Shown here piece after piece: positions 1-7,584 of a stretch of DNA of 35,623 bases. Position numbers and translations under genes: made by a program. Numbering within the stretch: position 1 is the stretch's first letter; each line of letters opens with the position of its first letter. Location: positions 1 through 35,623 of the forward strand of contig WRAF01000020.1 of NCBI GenBank assembly GCA_009780325.1, read 5' to 3'. Source of the stretch: Bacillota bacterium. Its GTDB lineage: Bacteria > Bacillota > Clostridia > Christensenellales > Pumilibacteraceae. The notes under the pieces are model-generated. The model was given only the letters and a program-made list of their open reading frames with translations. It was not told the origin of the DNA and made no database searches.

Positions 1-474
1 ATACAGTTAGTCATGGGGATAGTCTGCGATTATACACACGCAGCACAGATAGAAAAGGGGTGAGAAAGTGATACCATGCACAAGCCACATTCCTATGATA
101 CATCACTTCGCAAAAGACAGCTTTTGCGAAGTGATGTAATGTCACCATTATAACACTGTCCATTAGTTCTGTAGCAAAATCCTGACAACAAACCAATCAG
201 ATAAATTCTACAAAAATATCAAAAAACTTAGTGCCGACTGCAGTAAAAACATTTTAAAAATCTTTAAATTGTTGTTCATTTTTTTACGCTCTTTTTTTAA
301 TTTTTCTTCTGCAAGATAAAAATATCTTGTTGCAATAATTACAAATAACGCATTGCTGAAGAAGATTCTAAACTCCCAAGTTGCATACCAACAAACCTTG
401 AACACCAAAAATATTTTGCTTTTAGGAAGTTGTTTATATGTTATTTATTTTGATTAATTAGAATAATCAAAAAA
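1..474. other. Gene-poor window edge, no supported gene
   Basis: I see no gene here that I can support. Two short leftward open frames exist (11-196 and 208-408). The first is largely built over a perfect inverted repeat. The second starts at TTG without an SD and has no recognisable domain, although part of it is hydrophobic and its tail is Lys-rich. The stretch contains the hairpin at 99-138 and an A/T-only-like hairpin (448-456 with 464-472) just beyond the stop of the WG-repeat gene. A decayed small membrane-protein gene at 208-408 is possible but unproven. Confidence 0.5.
99..138. repeat. Perfect 18-bp inverted repeat (hairpin)
   Basis: Arms 99-116 and 121-138 are exact reverse complements with a 4-nt loop (ACAG), including the core CTTCGCAAAAG / CTTTTGCGAAG. 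No T-run follows on either strand, so a plain intrinsic terminator is unlikely. It could be a processed RNA hairpin, a protein-binding palindrome or the end of a small repeat element. No second copy was seen in the window. Confidence 0.85.
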
Positions 475-1665
475 TTAAATCTTTTCAAATATCCATAAAT
501 AATCATTATATAAAACCATAATTCGCCCGTTCACATACATAATAAAGTCAAATTCCCTTATATATTCATTGTCATTCACTTGCAACATGACGGAATTTAA
601 ATTTACATCTTTTAAGAAAAATAATCCCATATTATATATGATATAATATTCATAACATATAAAAATCTGACAAAAACTATCACTCAATTTAACCAATTCA
701 AAATCAAAAAACGCATTGGTTTTTAAGCAGAGTAAAAATTTATTATCTAAAATTCTTGTATAAATATTTTCAAAAACAGCTCTAATTACAATGTTAAAAT
801 CTCGATTAATAACACCATACATTTTTATATCTTCACACCAAAAAACTGCATAGCCACAATCATTAAACTTAAAAATCTCTATATCGTTTTGCACTACTCT
901 ATGCTCTAAAATATGTCTTTCGTTTTTATTGCATATCTCCAAAAAATAACGAATTCCCTTTTGAGTAATCCCCATAGAGACTCCATTATTAAGCGGAGCC
1001 AATCTTATAAATTTAGGCTCAACAAGCAGACCATACTTAAAACATTTAAACCCAAACAACATATCAAATCCAACAGCTTTTGCAACCAGCATAATATCAT
1101 AAAATTCATCCATTGGGGACACTAATATAAAATCATTATCCACAACAAGCGGTTTATTAAAGCAAAAATCCTTAACCCTAACATCAAAAAAATATCCATC
1201 CTGAAAAACAAATCCATATACATCCCAAATACTCACCCGTCTATCACTCACACCCAACAACTCACCATTATAATACAAATAGAAATTCTCACTCAACTCA
1301 CCCACTGCAATACCTCTATTAAAACTCAACCGCTCATATTTAGGTTTAATCAATAACTCCCCACTTAAAATATCCTTAATTCCATATTTATCGTTTTCTT
1401 CAAAAATAATTTCCCTATCTATTAACCCAAAATATCTTTTTAAAAAATCTATATTTTTTAAAAAACTTTCTCTTCCCACTAATTTAAACCCATCAATTTT
1501 CGGCTCAAAAATAACAGCATCTCTCCCCCGCAACACAGCTTCTCGTCTCTCAATAAACACATCAAAATTAAAGTACGTCCCTTCAAAATTAAGAGAACGT
1601 AAAAAATTTAGCCATCCAGCTATTACAAGTGAAATTATTAATGCTGCACATAAAATTATCTTTAT
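475..1665 (-). CDS. WG-repeat-like protein, probably membrane-anchored; start codon uncertain
   Basis: Protein of unknown role with degenerate WG-type (KWG) beta repeats: segments of the form YGIKD..GELLIKPKYERL, YGLLVEPKFIRL and YGVINRD..IVIRAVFENI are spaced along it. The first standard start is GTG at 1558-1560 (361 aa), but it has no SD. The same frame stays open to 1716 and encodes a strongly hydrophobic helix (IKIILCAALIISLVIAGWL) just upstream. That helix would begin at an ATA (1663-1665) overlapping the TAA stop of the upstream gene, in the geometry of an ATGA overlap. I give the extended form (396 aa), in which a short N-terminal anchor would place the repeats outside the membrane. 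Either a rare ATA start is used, or an ATG has mutated and the gene is impaired. It probably shares a transcript with the 180-aa gene upstream. Confidence 0.6.
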   Translation of the reverse strand: MKIILCAALIISLVIAGWLNFLRSLNFEGTYFNFDVFIERREAVLRGRDAVIFEPKIDGFKLVGRESFLKNIDFLKRYFGLIDREIIFEENDKYGIKDILSGELLIKPKYERLSFNRGIAVGELSENFYLYYNGELLGVSDRRVSIWDVYGFVFQDGYFFDVRVKDFCFNKPLVVDNDFILVSPMDEFYDIMLVAKAVGFDMLFGFKCFKYGLLVEPKFIRLAPLNNGVSMGITQKGIRYFLEICNKNERHILEHRVVQNDIEIFKFNDCGYAVFWCEDIKMYGVINRDFNIVIRAVFENIYTRILDNKFLLCLKTNAFFDFELVKLSDSFCQIFICYEYYIIYNMGLFFLKDVNLNSVMLQVNDNEYIREFDFIMYVNGRIMVLYNDYLWIFEKI

Positions 1666-2204
1666 AGCAAGTTCAATTTTTGTAATTGTTTTACTCTTAA
1701 TGATTCCACCACCAAATCAAGTCTTGTTGTTGTTAATGTTAGCTCATAACGCTTTTTCAAAACCTTGTGTACAGGTACACCCCTTAATAGTTTGCATATT
1801 ACATTCATATTTTGAATAACATCATTCGGAAAATATTTATTCCAAATTATACACATTTTATAGCTTAAATAATCATATTTTTTATGGAAAGCTAAAATGA
1901 AATTAGGAACAGGAAGTACTCGCCCGCTTTCTATAGCACGTTTAAAATGCTCCTTTGCTCTAAAGGGAAAATAAATTTGGAATACCTCATCATCAGCGTC
2001 AGGTCTAATAAATTTTAGTGGCGGATCATAAGTACAATCTTCCTCGGCTAAAAATTTGTCAATCAAAGGGTCTAACTGAGGAAAAAAAATATTACGCAAA
2101 TCAATTTTATATTTTTTAAAAACATTTATACATAAACGAAAACGTTTAACTCGCTTTTTAATAAGTTTCTTTTTACATTTTAATACGCTTTGAGAATAAA
2201 ACAT
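1662..2204 (-). CDS. Hypothetical basic protein, 180 aa
   Basis: I do not recognise this protein. Its first 50 residues are very rich in Lys and Arg; the rest is mixed helical with aromatic residues and no clear membrane segment or signal peptide. It has no SD, but a near-consensus promoter (TTGACA, 17 bp, TAAAAT) ends six bases before the ATG, so the predicted transcription start is the A of the start codon. Its last codons overlap the extended frame of the WG-repeat gene, which suggests a two-gene unit. It is divergent from the tyrosine recombinase across about 180 bp. Confidence 0.65.
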   Translation of the reverse strand: MFYSQSVLKCKKKLIKKRVKRFRLCINVFKKYKIDLRNIFFPQLDPLIDKFLAEEDCTYDPPLKFIRPDADDEVFQIYFPFRAKEHFKRAIESGRVLPVPNFILAFHKKYDYLSYKMCIIWNKYFPNDVIQNMNVICKLLRGVPVHKVLKKRYELTLTTTRLDLVVESLRVKQLQKLNLL

Positions 2205-2210
2205 GACAAT

Positions 2211-2239
2211 ATTTTACAAAATCTCATAAAAATTGTCAA
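2211..2239 (-). promoter_or_regulatory. Sigma-A-type promoter of the 180-aa gene, predicted leaderless
   Basis: On the minus strand: -35 TTGACA (2239-2234), 17-bp spacer, -10 TAAAAT (2216-2211). The expected transcription start is at 2204, the first base of the ATG. Confidence 0.7.
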
Positions 2240-2346
2240 GCATTTAATGTTATAAAGTCAATTTTTTATATTAAAATCAATAATATATGTTGAAATATCT
2301 TAGAAAAGTAAAAAAATAATAATTTAAAATTTTAGATAAAAAAAGA

Positions 2347-2376
2347 TAGACTTAGGTGCTTAAATTGGTATATAAT
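2347..2376 (+). promoter_or_regulatory. Promoter of the tyrosine recombinase gene, predicted leaderless
   Basis: -10 TATAAT at 2371-2376 and a weaker -35 TAGACT at 2347-2352 (18-bp spacer). The expected start near 2383 leaves a leader of about 2 nt before the ATG at 2385. Confidence 0.6.
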
Positions 2377-2384
2377 TAAAGTTA

Positions 2385-3461
2385 ATGAGTAATTATTTTT
2401 TGGATAGAGATGCAAAAAATATAGAAAGGCAAAAGGAAATTATTAAACAACTTCCTAAATTTGTCAATGAATTTTTTGTAGGTGTATCTTTAAAAACTTC
2501 TGCATTAACTAGATTAAATTATGCATATGATTTAAGAATTTTTTTTGATTTTTTATCTAAAGAAACATTAAAAAAAAATGTTTTAAACATTGAATTGAAG
2601 GATTTAGAAAATATTTCAGCATTTGATATTGAGTTATTTTTAGAACATCTATCTAATTATAAGTTTAATGGAAAAAATTTGAAAGCAACCGCAGCTGGAA
2701 AAGAGCGCAAATTGTCTGCCATAAGGTCATTTTTTAAGTATTATTTCAAAAAAGATAAAATTGAAAAAAATGTTGCAGCCAAAGTAGATATGCCAAAGAT
2801 TAATGAAAAAGGAATTATCAGATTAGAACCTAATGAGGTTGCTAATCTTTTAGATAAAATTGATGGAGATTTAGTTGATGGTTTTTCTAACAAACAAAAT
2901 CAACTTCATCATAAATTAAAAATTAGAGATAGTGCGATTGTTACTCTTTTTCTAGGTACTGGTATAAGAATATCAGAGTTAATCGGACTTAATGTAGAGG
3001 ACATTCATTTTGAATCTAATAGTTTTAATGTCACAAGAAAGGGCGGCAGCAATTCAACACTTTATTTTACTGATGAAATTGCACTTGCATTAAAAAATTA
3101 TCTAAATTATTTAAGAAAAGAAATCGTAAACAAAACGGTATTTGGATTAAAATTAATCGACTACGGATACGATAAAAAATACGCTTTGTTTTTATCGCTT
3201 CAAGGGACAAGGATTACGGTAAGGGCCGCTCAAAATATGGTCAAAAAATATTCTAGCTTGGTTACAGCCAAAAAAATTACTCCTCATAAATTGAGAAGCA
3301 CTTTTGGTACAGAATTATATAAAAATACACAAGACATTTATGTTGTAGCAGATGTTTTAGGTCATAAAGATGTAAACACAACCAAAAAGCATTATGCAGC
3401 AATTAGTGATGAAATCAGAAAGAATGCAGCAAGAACTGTTAAGTTAAGAGATGATGATTGA
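2385..3461 (+). CDS. Tyrosine recombinase, XerS/XerD-like (358 aa)
   Basis: Site-specific recombinase of the tyrosine (phage integrase) family, which cuts and rejoins DNA through a 3'-phosphotyrosine. Residues about 25-140 form the SAM-like N-terminal core-binding domain and 145-350 the catalytic domain. All catalytic residues are visible: R195 (TGIRISEL), K219 (beta-hairpin RKGG), H301 and R304 (TPHKLRST), H327 (LGHKD) and Y337 (KKHY). At 358 residues it is longer than XerC/XerD (about 300) and close to the single-recombinase XerS of streptococci, which resolves chromosome dimers alone. No dif-like site was found beside it. The SD is absent and a -10 box lies just before the ATG. Chromosome-dimer resolution and a mobile-element integrase are both possible; neither excision partner nor phage genes lie nearby. 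Confidence 0.9.
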   Translation: MSNYFLDRDAKNIERQKEIIKQLPKFVNEFFVGVSLKTSALTRLNYAYDLRIFFDFLSKETLKKNVLNIELKDLENISAFDIELFLEHLSNYKFNGKNLKATAAGKERKLSAIRSFFKYYFKKDKIEKNVAAKVDMPKINEKGIIRLEPNEVANLLDKIDGDLVDGFSNKQNQLHHKLKIRDSAIVTLFLGTGIRISELIGLNVEDIHFESNSFNVTRKGGSNSTLYFTDEIALALKNYLNYLRKEIVNKTVFGLKLIDYGYDKKYALFLSLQGTRITVRAAQNMVKKYSSLVTAKKITPHKLRSTFGTELYKNTQDIYVVADVLGHKDVNTTKKHYAAISDEIRKNAARTVKLRDDD

Positions 3462-3537
3462 AAGATTGTTGAAAATTGATTTTTGCTTATTTATAACAAA
3501 TTATACGTGATAGAACTTGTCAAAATAATCTCAAAAC

Positions 3538-4803
3538 CTATTTTAATATGTTTAAAAGCACTTCTTTTAAAGCAATTTTCGCATGTTCATAAGTTAATCC
3601 ACCTTGAAAATATGCAATATATGGCTCTCTTATAGGAGCATCTGCTGACAACTCTATTGATGATCCTTGAACAAAACTTCCCGAAGCCATAATTACCTCA
3701 TTTTTATACCCAGGCATAGGTGACGGAACAGGCACCACATGAGAATCTACCGGTGACACTGCTTGAATAGATTGACAAAATTTTATCAATTCTTCAGCGG
3801 AATTAAACTTAATTGCACAAGTTATGTCTGATTGAGTTAAGGGTTTTTGCGATTTAGAAATTTCATCTGTAGATATAGCACCCAATGTTTTATATCCAAG
3901 TGTTGAAAAAACTTCAGAAAATAAAGCTGCTGCCTTCATCGCCTGCAACACCACATGTGGCGCCATGAAAAATCCTTGAAAGTAATATTGATATCCATAT
4001 GGATTTGCACCGATATCAAAACCTAAACCTGGTGCAGAATATCTTGACCCAATCTTTTCAATTAGGTTTCTATCCCCTGCTATATAACCACCCGTAAGAG
4101 CAAAGCCTCCACCAGGGTTTTTTATTAATGAACCCATAATTAAATTTACATCAGGCTCTTCAAACTCAGTAAATTCACCATAGCAATTATCCACAATTAT
4201 AGATGCATCTGTTATTTTTTTGATAAACTTTGCTACCTCATTTATTTGACCAACAGTTAACGCCTTTCTCCATTCATACCCCTTTGCTCTTTGAATATAA
4301 ACAATACTAGGATTATATTTATTTATTGAATTTTTTATTTTATCAAAATCAAATTCAGTTTGTTCAGTCAAATTAACACTTTCAAACTTAATGCCGTATT
4401 CATTAAGCGATCCACAATTACCTTTTATAACCTTTTGCAAAGTGTCATAAACTTTTCCGCTAATTGACAAAATCGTATCATTTGGTCTAGTTAAACCAAA
4501 AAGTGCAACAGCAATTGTGTGTGTTCCACTACCAAAAAGAGGACTGACAATAGCACTCTCCTTATTAAAAGTATGCGCAAAAACTTTTGACAAAGCCTCT
4601 CGTCCAATATCATCATATGCATAACCACTGCTTCCACTAAAATGCCTTAATGCAATTTTATTTTGCCTAAATGCAGCAAGCACTTTTTGCTGATTATGCA
4701 AAGCAATTTTTTCAAAGCAACTAAATAAATCCGTACTTTTTTTTTGGATGCTTTCAATAAAATTATCAATTTCCTCAATTTTCAAACATGTTCTATCACA
4801 CAT
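3538..4803 (-). CDS. Methionine gamma-lyase family (YnbB/'aluminium resistance') PLP enzyme
   Basis: Fold-type I pyridoxal-phosphate enzyme of the Met_gamma_lyase (YnbB) family, 421 aa, the usual length. The PLP-binding lysine is probably K228 in GSLIKNPGG, with D205 (IVDNCYGE) contacting the pyridine nitrogen; the Gly-rich GGGFALTGGYIAGD and SAPGLGFDIGANPYG stretches are typical of the family. It is expected to be a cytoplasmic carbon-sulfur lyase or related enzyme; the physiological substrate in this family is not settled and the 'aluminium resistance' name is historical. The ATG lies inside the 3' end of the XTP pyrophosphatase gene (22-nt overlap), so the two are co-translated. Together with pyruvate kinase they form a three-gene leftward unit. 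Confidence 0.88.
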   Translation of the reverse strand: MCDRTCLKIEEIDNFIESIQKKSTDLFSCFEKIALHNQQKVLAAFRQNKIALRHFSGSSGYAYDDIGREALSKVFAHTFNKESAIVSPLFGSGTHTIAVALFGLTRPNDTILSISGKVYDTLQKVIKGNCGSLNEYGIKFESVNLTEQTEFDFDKIKNSINKYNPSIVYIQRAKGYEWRKALTVGQINEVAKFIKKITDASIIVDNCYGEFTEFEEPDVNLIMGSLIKNPGGGFALTGGYIAGDRNLIEKIGSRYSAPGLGFDIGANPYGYQYYFQGFFMAPHVVLQAMKAAALFSEVFSTLGYKTLGAISTDEISKSQKPLTQSDITCAIKFNSAEELIKFCQSIQAVSPVDSHVVPVPSPMPGYKNEVIMASGSFVQGSSIELSADAPIREPYIAYFQGGLTYEHAKIALKEVLLNILK

Positions 4804-5372
4804 AATACTCTCCTGTATAGCTTTTCTATCGCTTTTGCCCTATGAGAAACCATATTTTTCTCTTGCTCACTAGCCTCTCCAAATGATTTACCCAATTCAA
4901 GCGAATAAAAAATTGAGTCATATGCAAAACCATTTGTTCCGCATTCTTCATGTAAAATTTTACCCCTAGCATCAGCTTTGGTTATGTATAATTCACCATT
5001 CTCATCTATATACGCAATTACACAAATAAATTTAGCATCTCTATTATATACACTTTTAAGATTATTGATTAGCTTTTGATTATTTCCCCTATCATCACCA
5101 TATTTGTAATACATTGCAGTATTTACACCTGGCTCCCCATTTAAATAATCTACAGATAATCCACTATCATCTGCAATAACAGGAACTTTTAAAATATCAT
5201 AAACAGCTTTTGCCTTAATAATCGCATTCTCTTCAAATGTTGTTCCAGTCTCTTGAATATTTAAATTCAATCCAGCTTCACCCATAGACACAATCTCAAA
5301 TTTATGCCCCAAAATATTTTTAACTTCTTTTATTTTAGAAACATTGTTGCTTGCAAATATTATTTTTTTCAT
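4782..5372 (-). CDS. rdgB: XTP/dITP diphosphatase (RdgB/HAM1 family)
   Basis: House-cleaning pyrophosphatase that hydrolyses deaminated purine nucleotides (XTP, dITP, ITP) to monophosphates and so keeps them out of DNA and RNA. The 196-aa length is typical. Family motifs run in order: N-terminal FASNNVSKIKEV, the metal/substrate motif DDSGLSVDYLNGEPGV, TNGFAYDSIF, and C-terminal SHRAKAI. The usual SARY after PGV is replaced here by NTAMYY, a mild divergence. A GAGG SD lies about 8 nt before the ATG. It follows pyk after 44 nt and overlaps the next gene, so it is the middle gene of the unit. Confidence 0.93.
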   Translation of the reverse strand: MKKIIFASNNVSKIKEVKNILGHKFEIVSMGEAGLNLNIQETGTTFEENAIIKAKAVYDILKVPVIADDSGLSVDYLNGEPGVNTAMYYKYGDDRGNNQKLINNLKSVYNRDAKFICVIAYIDENGELYITKADARGKILHEECGTNGFAYDSIFYSLELGKSFGEASEQEKNMVSHRAKAIEKLYRRVLCVIEHV

Positions 5373-5416
5373 ATCAAGACCTCGCTATTTTAATATATTC
5401 TATCACATATAACATA

Positions 5417-6823
5417 TTAAATTTCATGAACCTTCATTATATTTGTTTTTCCTATGCCATGAGGAATCCCCGCAACAATAATAACTAAATCATTTTTCTT
5501 AACCAAATCAGTTTTTAATGCAAACTCTGCCGCATGCAAAAAGAACTCATTTACTCTATCTTTATTTACAAATACAGGCAAAACGCCCCAATTAAATGCC
5601 AACTGATAGTATGCGGTTTTGTTTGTTGTTCCGCATATAATTGGTACAAATGGTTTAAAACTAGACAACCTTTTTGCAGTTGCCCCGCTTTGGCTTGCCG
5701 CCACAACCGCTTTAGCATCCAAACTATGCGCCGCCGCAACCGCACAATGTGCCACCGATCCAGATATTCCAACATCCCCTAAAGTAATTTCCCTAAATCT
5801 CTTTTTATGATCAATATTTTTCTCTGCCGCCTCAATAATTCTGCACATAGTATCAACAACCTCAATTGCATATTTACCCACAGCAGTCTCTCCAGATAAC
5901 ATCGCACAAGAAGTCCCATCATAAACAGCATTTGCCACATCAGAAACTTCAGCCCTAGTTGGTCTAGGATTATGAATCATACTCTCAAGCATTTGCGTTG
6001 CTGTGATTACAAATTTACCTGCCGCAGTACATTTTTTAATCATTTTCTTTTGAATATCAGGCAATTCTTCAAAAGGAATCTCAACACCCATATCACCCCT
6101 AGCTATCATAATTCCATCAGATACTTCAATTATTTCATCCATATTAAGCACGCCACGCCTATTTTCAATCTTGCTAATAATCAGCATCTCTTCACCTTTT
6201 AGACTCTTTAAATACTTTTTAACCGTTTCAACATCCTCTTTGCACCTAACAAAACTAAGTGCAATTGCATCAGCTCCATGCTCAACAGAAAATCTTATAT
6301 CAGCTTTATCTGCCTCAGATAAAAACTCCATATCAATATCAATCCCAGGAAAATTAAGTGATTTTCTGTTAGATAATTTGCCGCCATTAGTCACATTTGT
6401 TACGATTTCATTTTTCTTGACTTTGACAACTTTAAACCCAATATTACCATCATCCGCTAAAATCACATCACCCTCTTTTAAGTGATCACAAAGCTTGTCA
6501 TAACCCACACTCACACCTTTTTCGTTACCTTCAATCTCATTGGCAAAAAATGAAAAAACTTGTCCTGTTTTTAATTCAACAGAACCGCCAGTAAAATTTT
6601 TGACTCTTATCTCAGGACCCTTTGTATCAGCCATCAATGCTACTGATGCATTTAATTCTTCTCTAGCCGCTTTTAAATATCCAATCTTAATCGCTTGACT
6701 CTCATGCGTGCCATGCGACATGTTTATCCTTGCAATATTCATTCCTGCACCAATAAGTTTTTTAATTGCAGCTAAATTATCCGTAGCTGTCCCCAGTGTA
6801 CATACAATTTTTGTTTTCCTCAT
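5417..6823 (-). CDS. pyk: Pyruvate kinase
   Basis: Converts phosphoenolpyruvate and ADP to pyruvate and ATP, the last step of glycolysis; cytoplasmic, normally tetrameric. At 468 aa it is the short form without the extra C-terminal PEP-utilising domain of many bacilli. The N-terminal KIVCTLGTATDN, NMSHG, the catalytic lysine segment ISKIENRRG, the signature IARGDMGVEIPFEELP and TATQMLESM are all present. The start is fixed by the family N-terminus MRKTKIVCTLG. There is no SD; an extended -10 (TGTTAAAAT) ends six bases before the ATG, so the mRNA is predicted to be leaderless. First gene of the unit with the XTP pyrophosphatase and the PLP enzyme, and divergent from ogt. Confidence 0.96.
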   Translation of the reverse strand: MRKTKIVCTLGTATDNLAAIKKLIGAGMNIARINMSHGTHESQAIKIGYLKAAREELNASVALMADTKGPEIRVKNFTGGSVELKTGQVFSFFANEIEGNEKGVSVGYDKLCDHLKEGDVILADDGNIGFKVVKVKKNEIVTNVTNGGKLSNRKSLNFPGIDIDMEFLSEADKADIRFSVEHGADAIALSFVRCKEDVETVKKYLKSLKGEEMLIISKIENRRGVLNMDEIIEVSDGIMIARGDMGVEIPFEELPDIQKKMIKKCTAAGKFVITATQMLESMIHNPRPTRAEVSDVANAVYDGTSCAMLSGETAVGKYAIEVVDTMCRIIEAAEKNIDHKKRFREITLGDVGISGSVAHCAVAAAHSLDAKAVVAASQSGATAKRLSSFKPFVPIICGTTNKTAYYQLAFNWGVLPVFVNKDRVNEFFLHAAEFALKTDLVKKNDLVIIVAGIPHGIGKTNIMKVHEI

Positions 6824-6829
6824 AGATGA

Positions 6830-6858
6830 ATTTTAACATGTAAATGAAAAAAAAGCAA
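6830..6858 (-). promoter_or_regulatory. pyk promoter, extended -10, predicted leaderless
   Basis: Minus strand: weak -35 TTGCTT (6858-6853), 17-bp spacer, extended -10 TGT-TAAAAT (hexamer 6835-6830). The predicted start is 6823, exactly the A of the pyk ATG. Confidence 0.65.
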
Positions 6859-6867
6859 GAGTTAAAC

Positions 6868-6896
6868 TTGACTTTTTTGTAAAAGTTATGTAAACT
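6868..6896 (+). promoter_or_regulatory. ogt promoter
   Basis: -35 TTGACT (6868-6873), 17-bp spacer, -10 TAAACT (6891-6896). It lies back-to-back with the pyk promoter; the two -35 boxes are only about 10 bp apart. A normal leader with SD GGAG (6918-6921) follows. Confidence 0.65.
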
Positions 6897-6930
6897 ATTT
6901 AAGTATAAATCTAATTTGGAGTAAATATAT

Positions 6931-7461
6931 ATGGAAAATCAATATTTTGAATGGGAAAGCCCACTAGGAACAATTACTATTATTATAGATAAAGAAGCAA
7001 TTAATGGTCTTTGGTTTAATGGGCAAAAACATTTCTGTGCTGGATATAATTTAGAAAATATGGAAAAATTAGATAATCCAAGCTGTCAATCTAATATTGC
7101 TAATGAAATAATCAAATGGTTAGAAATCTATTTTGAAGGAAAAAAGCCAAATTTTAATTTAAAAATTAATTTCATAAAAGGAACTGCTTGTCAAATGGCT
7201 GTCTGGGAAGAATTAAGTAAAATTCCATATGGAAAGACAATTACATATGGATGTATAGCAAAATCCCTAAGAGAGAATACTAATTTTAAAAAAGCATCAG
7301 CAAGAAGTATTGGCGGCGGGTGTGTTGGTAAAAATCCAATTTCAATTATAGTCCCATGCCACAGAGTAGTTGGAGCAAAAGGAGCAATGACTGGTTTTGC
7401 AGGAGGATTAGATAAAAAAGAAACATTGCTTAGACTAGAAGGAATTATAAATGACCATTAA
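6931..7461 (+). CDS. ogt: Methylated-DNA--[protein]-cysteine S-methyltransferase
   Basis: Suicide DNA repair protein that moves the alkyl group from O6-alkylguanine (and O4-alkylthymine) to its own cysteine. The acceptor is C143 in the invariant PCHRV motif, preceded by the helix-turn-helix with the arginine finger (SARSIGG, R125). The N-terminal domain (about 1-80) is the weakly conserved MGMT ribonuclease-like domain, so this is the full-length two-domain form (176 aa). The GGG-CVGKNP stretch seems one residue longer than the usual form between the Arg finger and NP. The start is supported by GGAG nine bases upstream. It stands alone on the plus strand between two leftward units. Confidence 0.95.
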   Translation: MENQYFEWESPLGTITIIIDKEAINGLWFNGQKHFCAGYNLENMEKLDNPSCQSNIANEIIKWLEIYFEGKKPNFNLKINFIKGTACQMAVWEELSKIPYGKTITYGCIAKSLRENTNFKKASARSIGGGCVGKNPISIIVPCHRVVGAKGAMTGFAGGLDKKETLLRLEGIINDH

Positions 7462-7584
7462 AATTGTTTGATTTGCCCTAATAACAAACAAATACTTGAT
7501 ACATTCTGTCAGTTTTAAAGCAAACAATATTTGCCCATTATTCAAAATAACACCATCAATATGTTATGTAAGCCTAAACTGCAC

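Noticed and set aside
11-196. Leftward 61-aa open frame
   Set aside because: It runs through the perfect hairpin at 99-138, has no SD and no recognisable domain; coding is an unlikely explanation.
208-408. Leftward 66-aa open frame with hydrophobic part
   Set aside because: TTG start, no SD, no family resemblance; could be a remnant but not supportable.
448-472. Hairpin as terminator of the WG-repeat gene
   Set aside because: The stem is almost entirely A/T and no T-run follows on the minus strand; too weak to call.
5534-6485. Several rightward open frames inside pyk
   Set aside because: All are antisense shadows of a well-conserved pyruvate kinase gene.
6869-6896. Possible dif site (right half TTATGTAAACT equals the Bacillus dif right arm)
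   Set aside because: The left half does not match the other recombinase arm, and the same bases form the spacer and -10 of a good ogt promoter.
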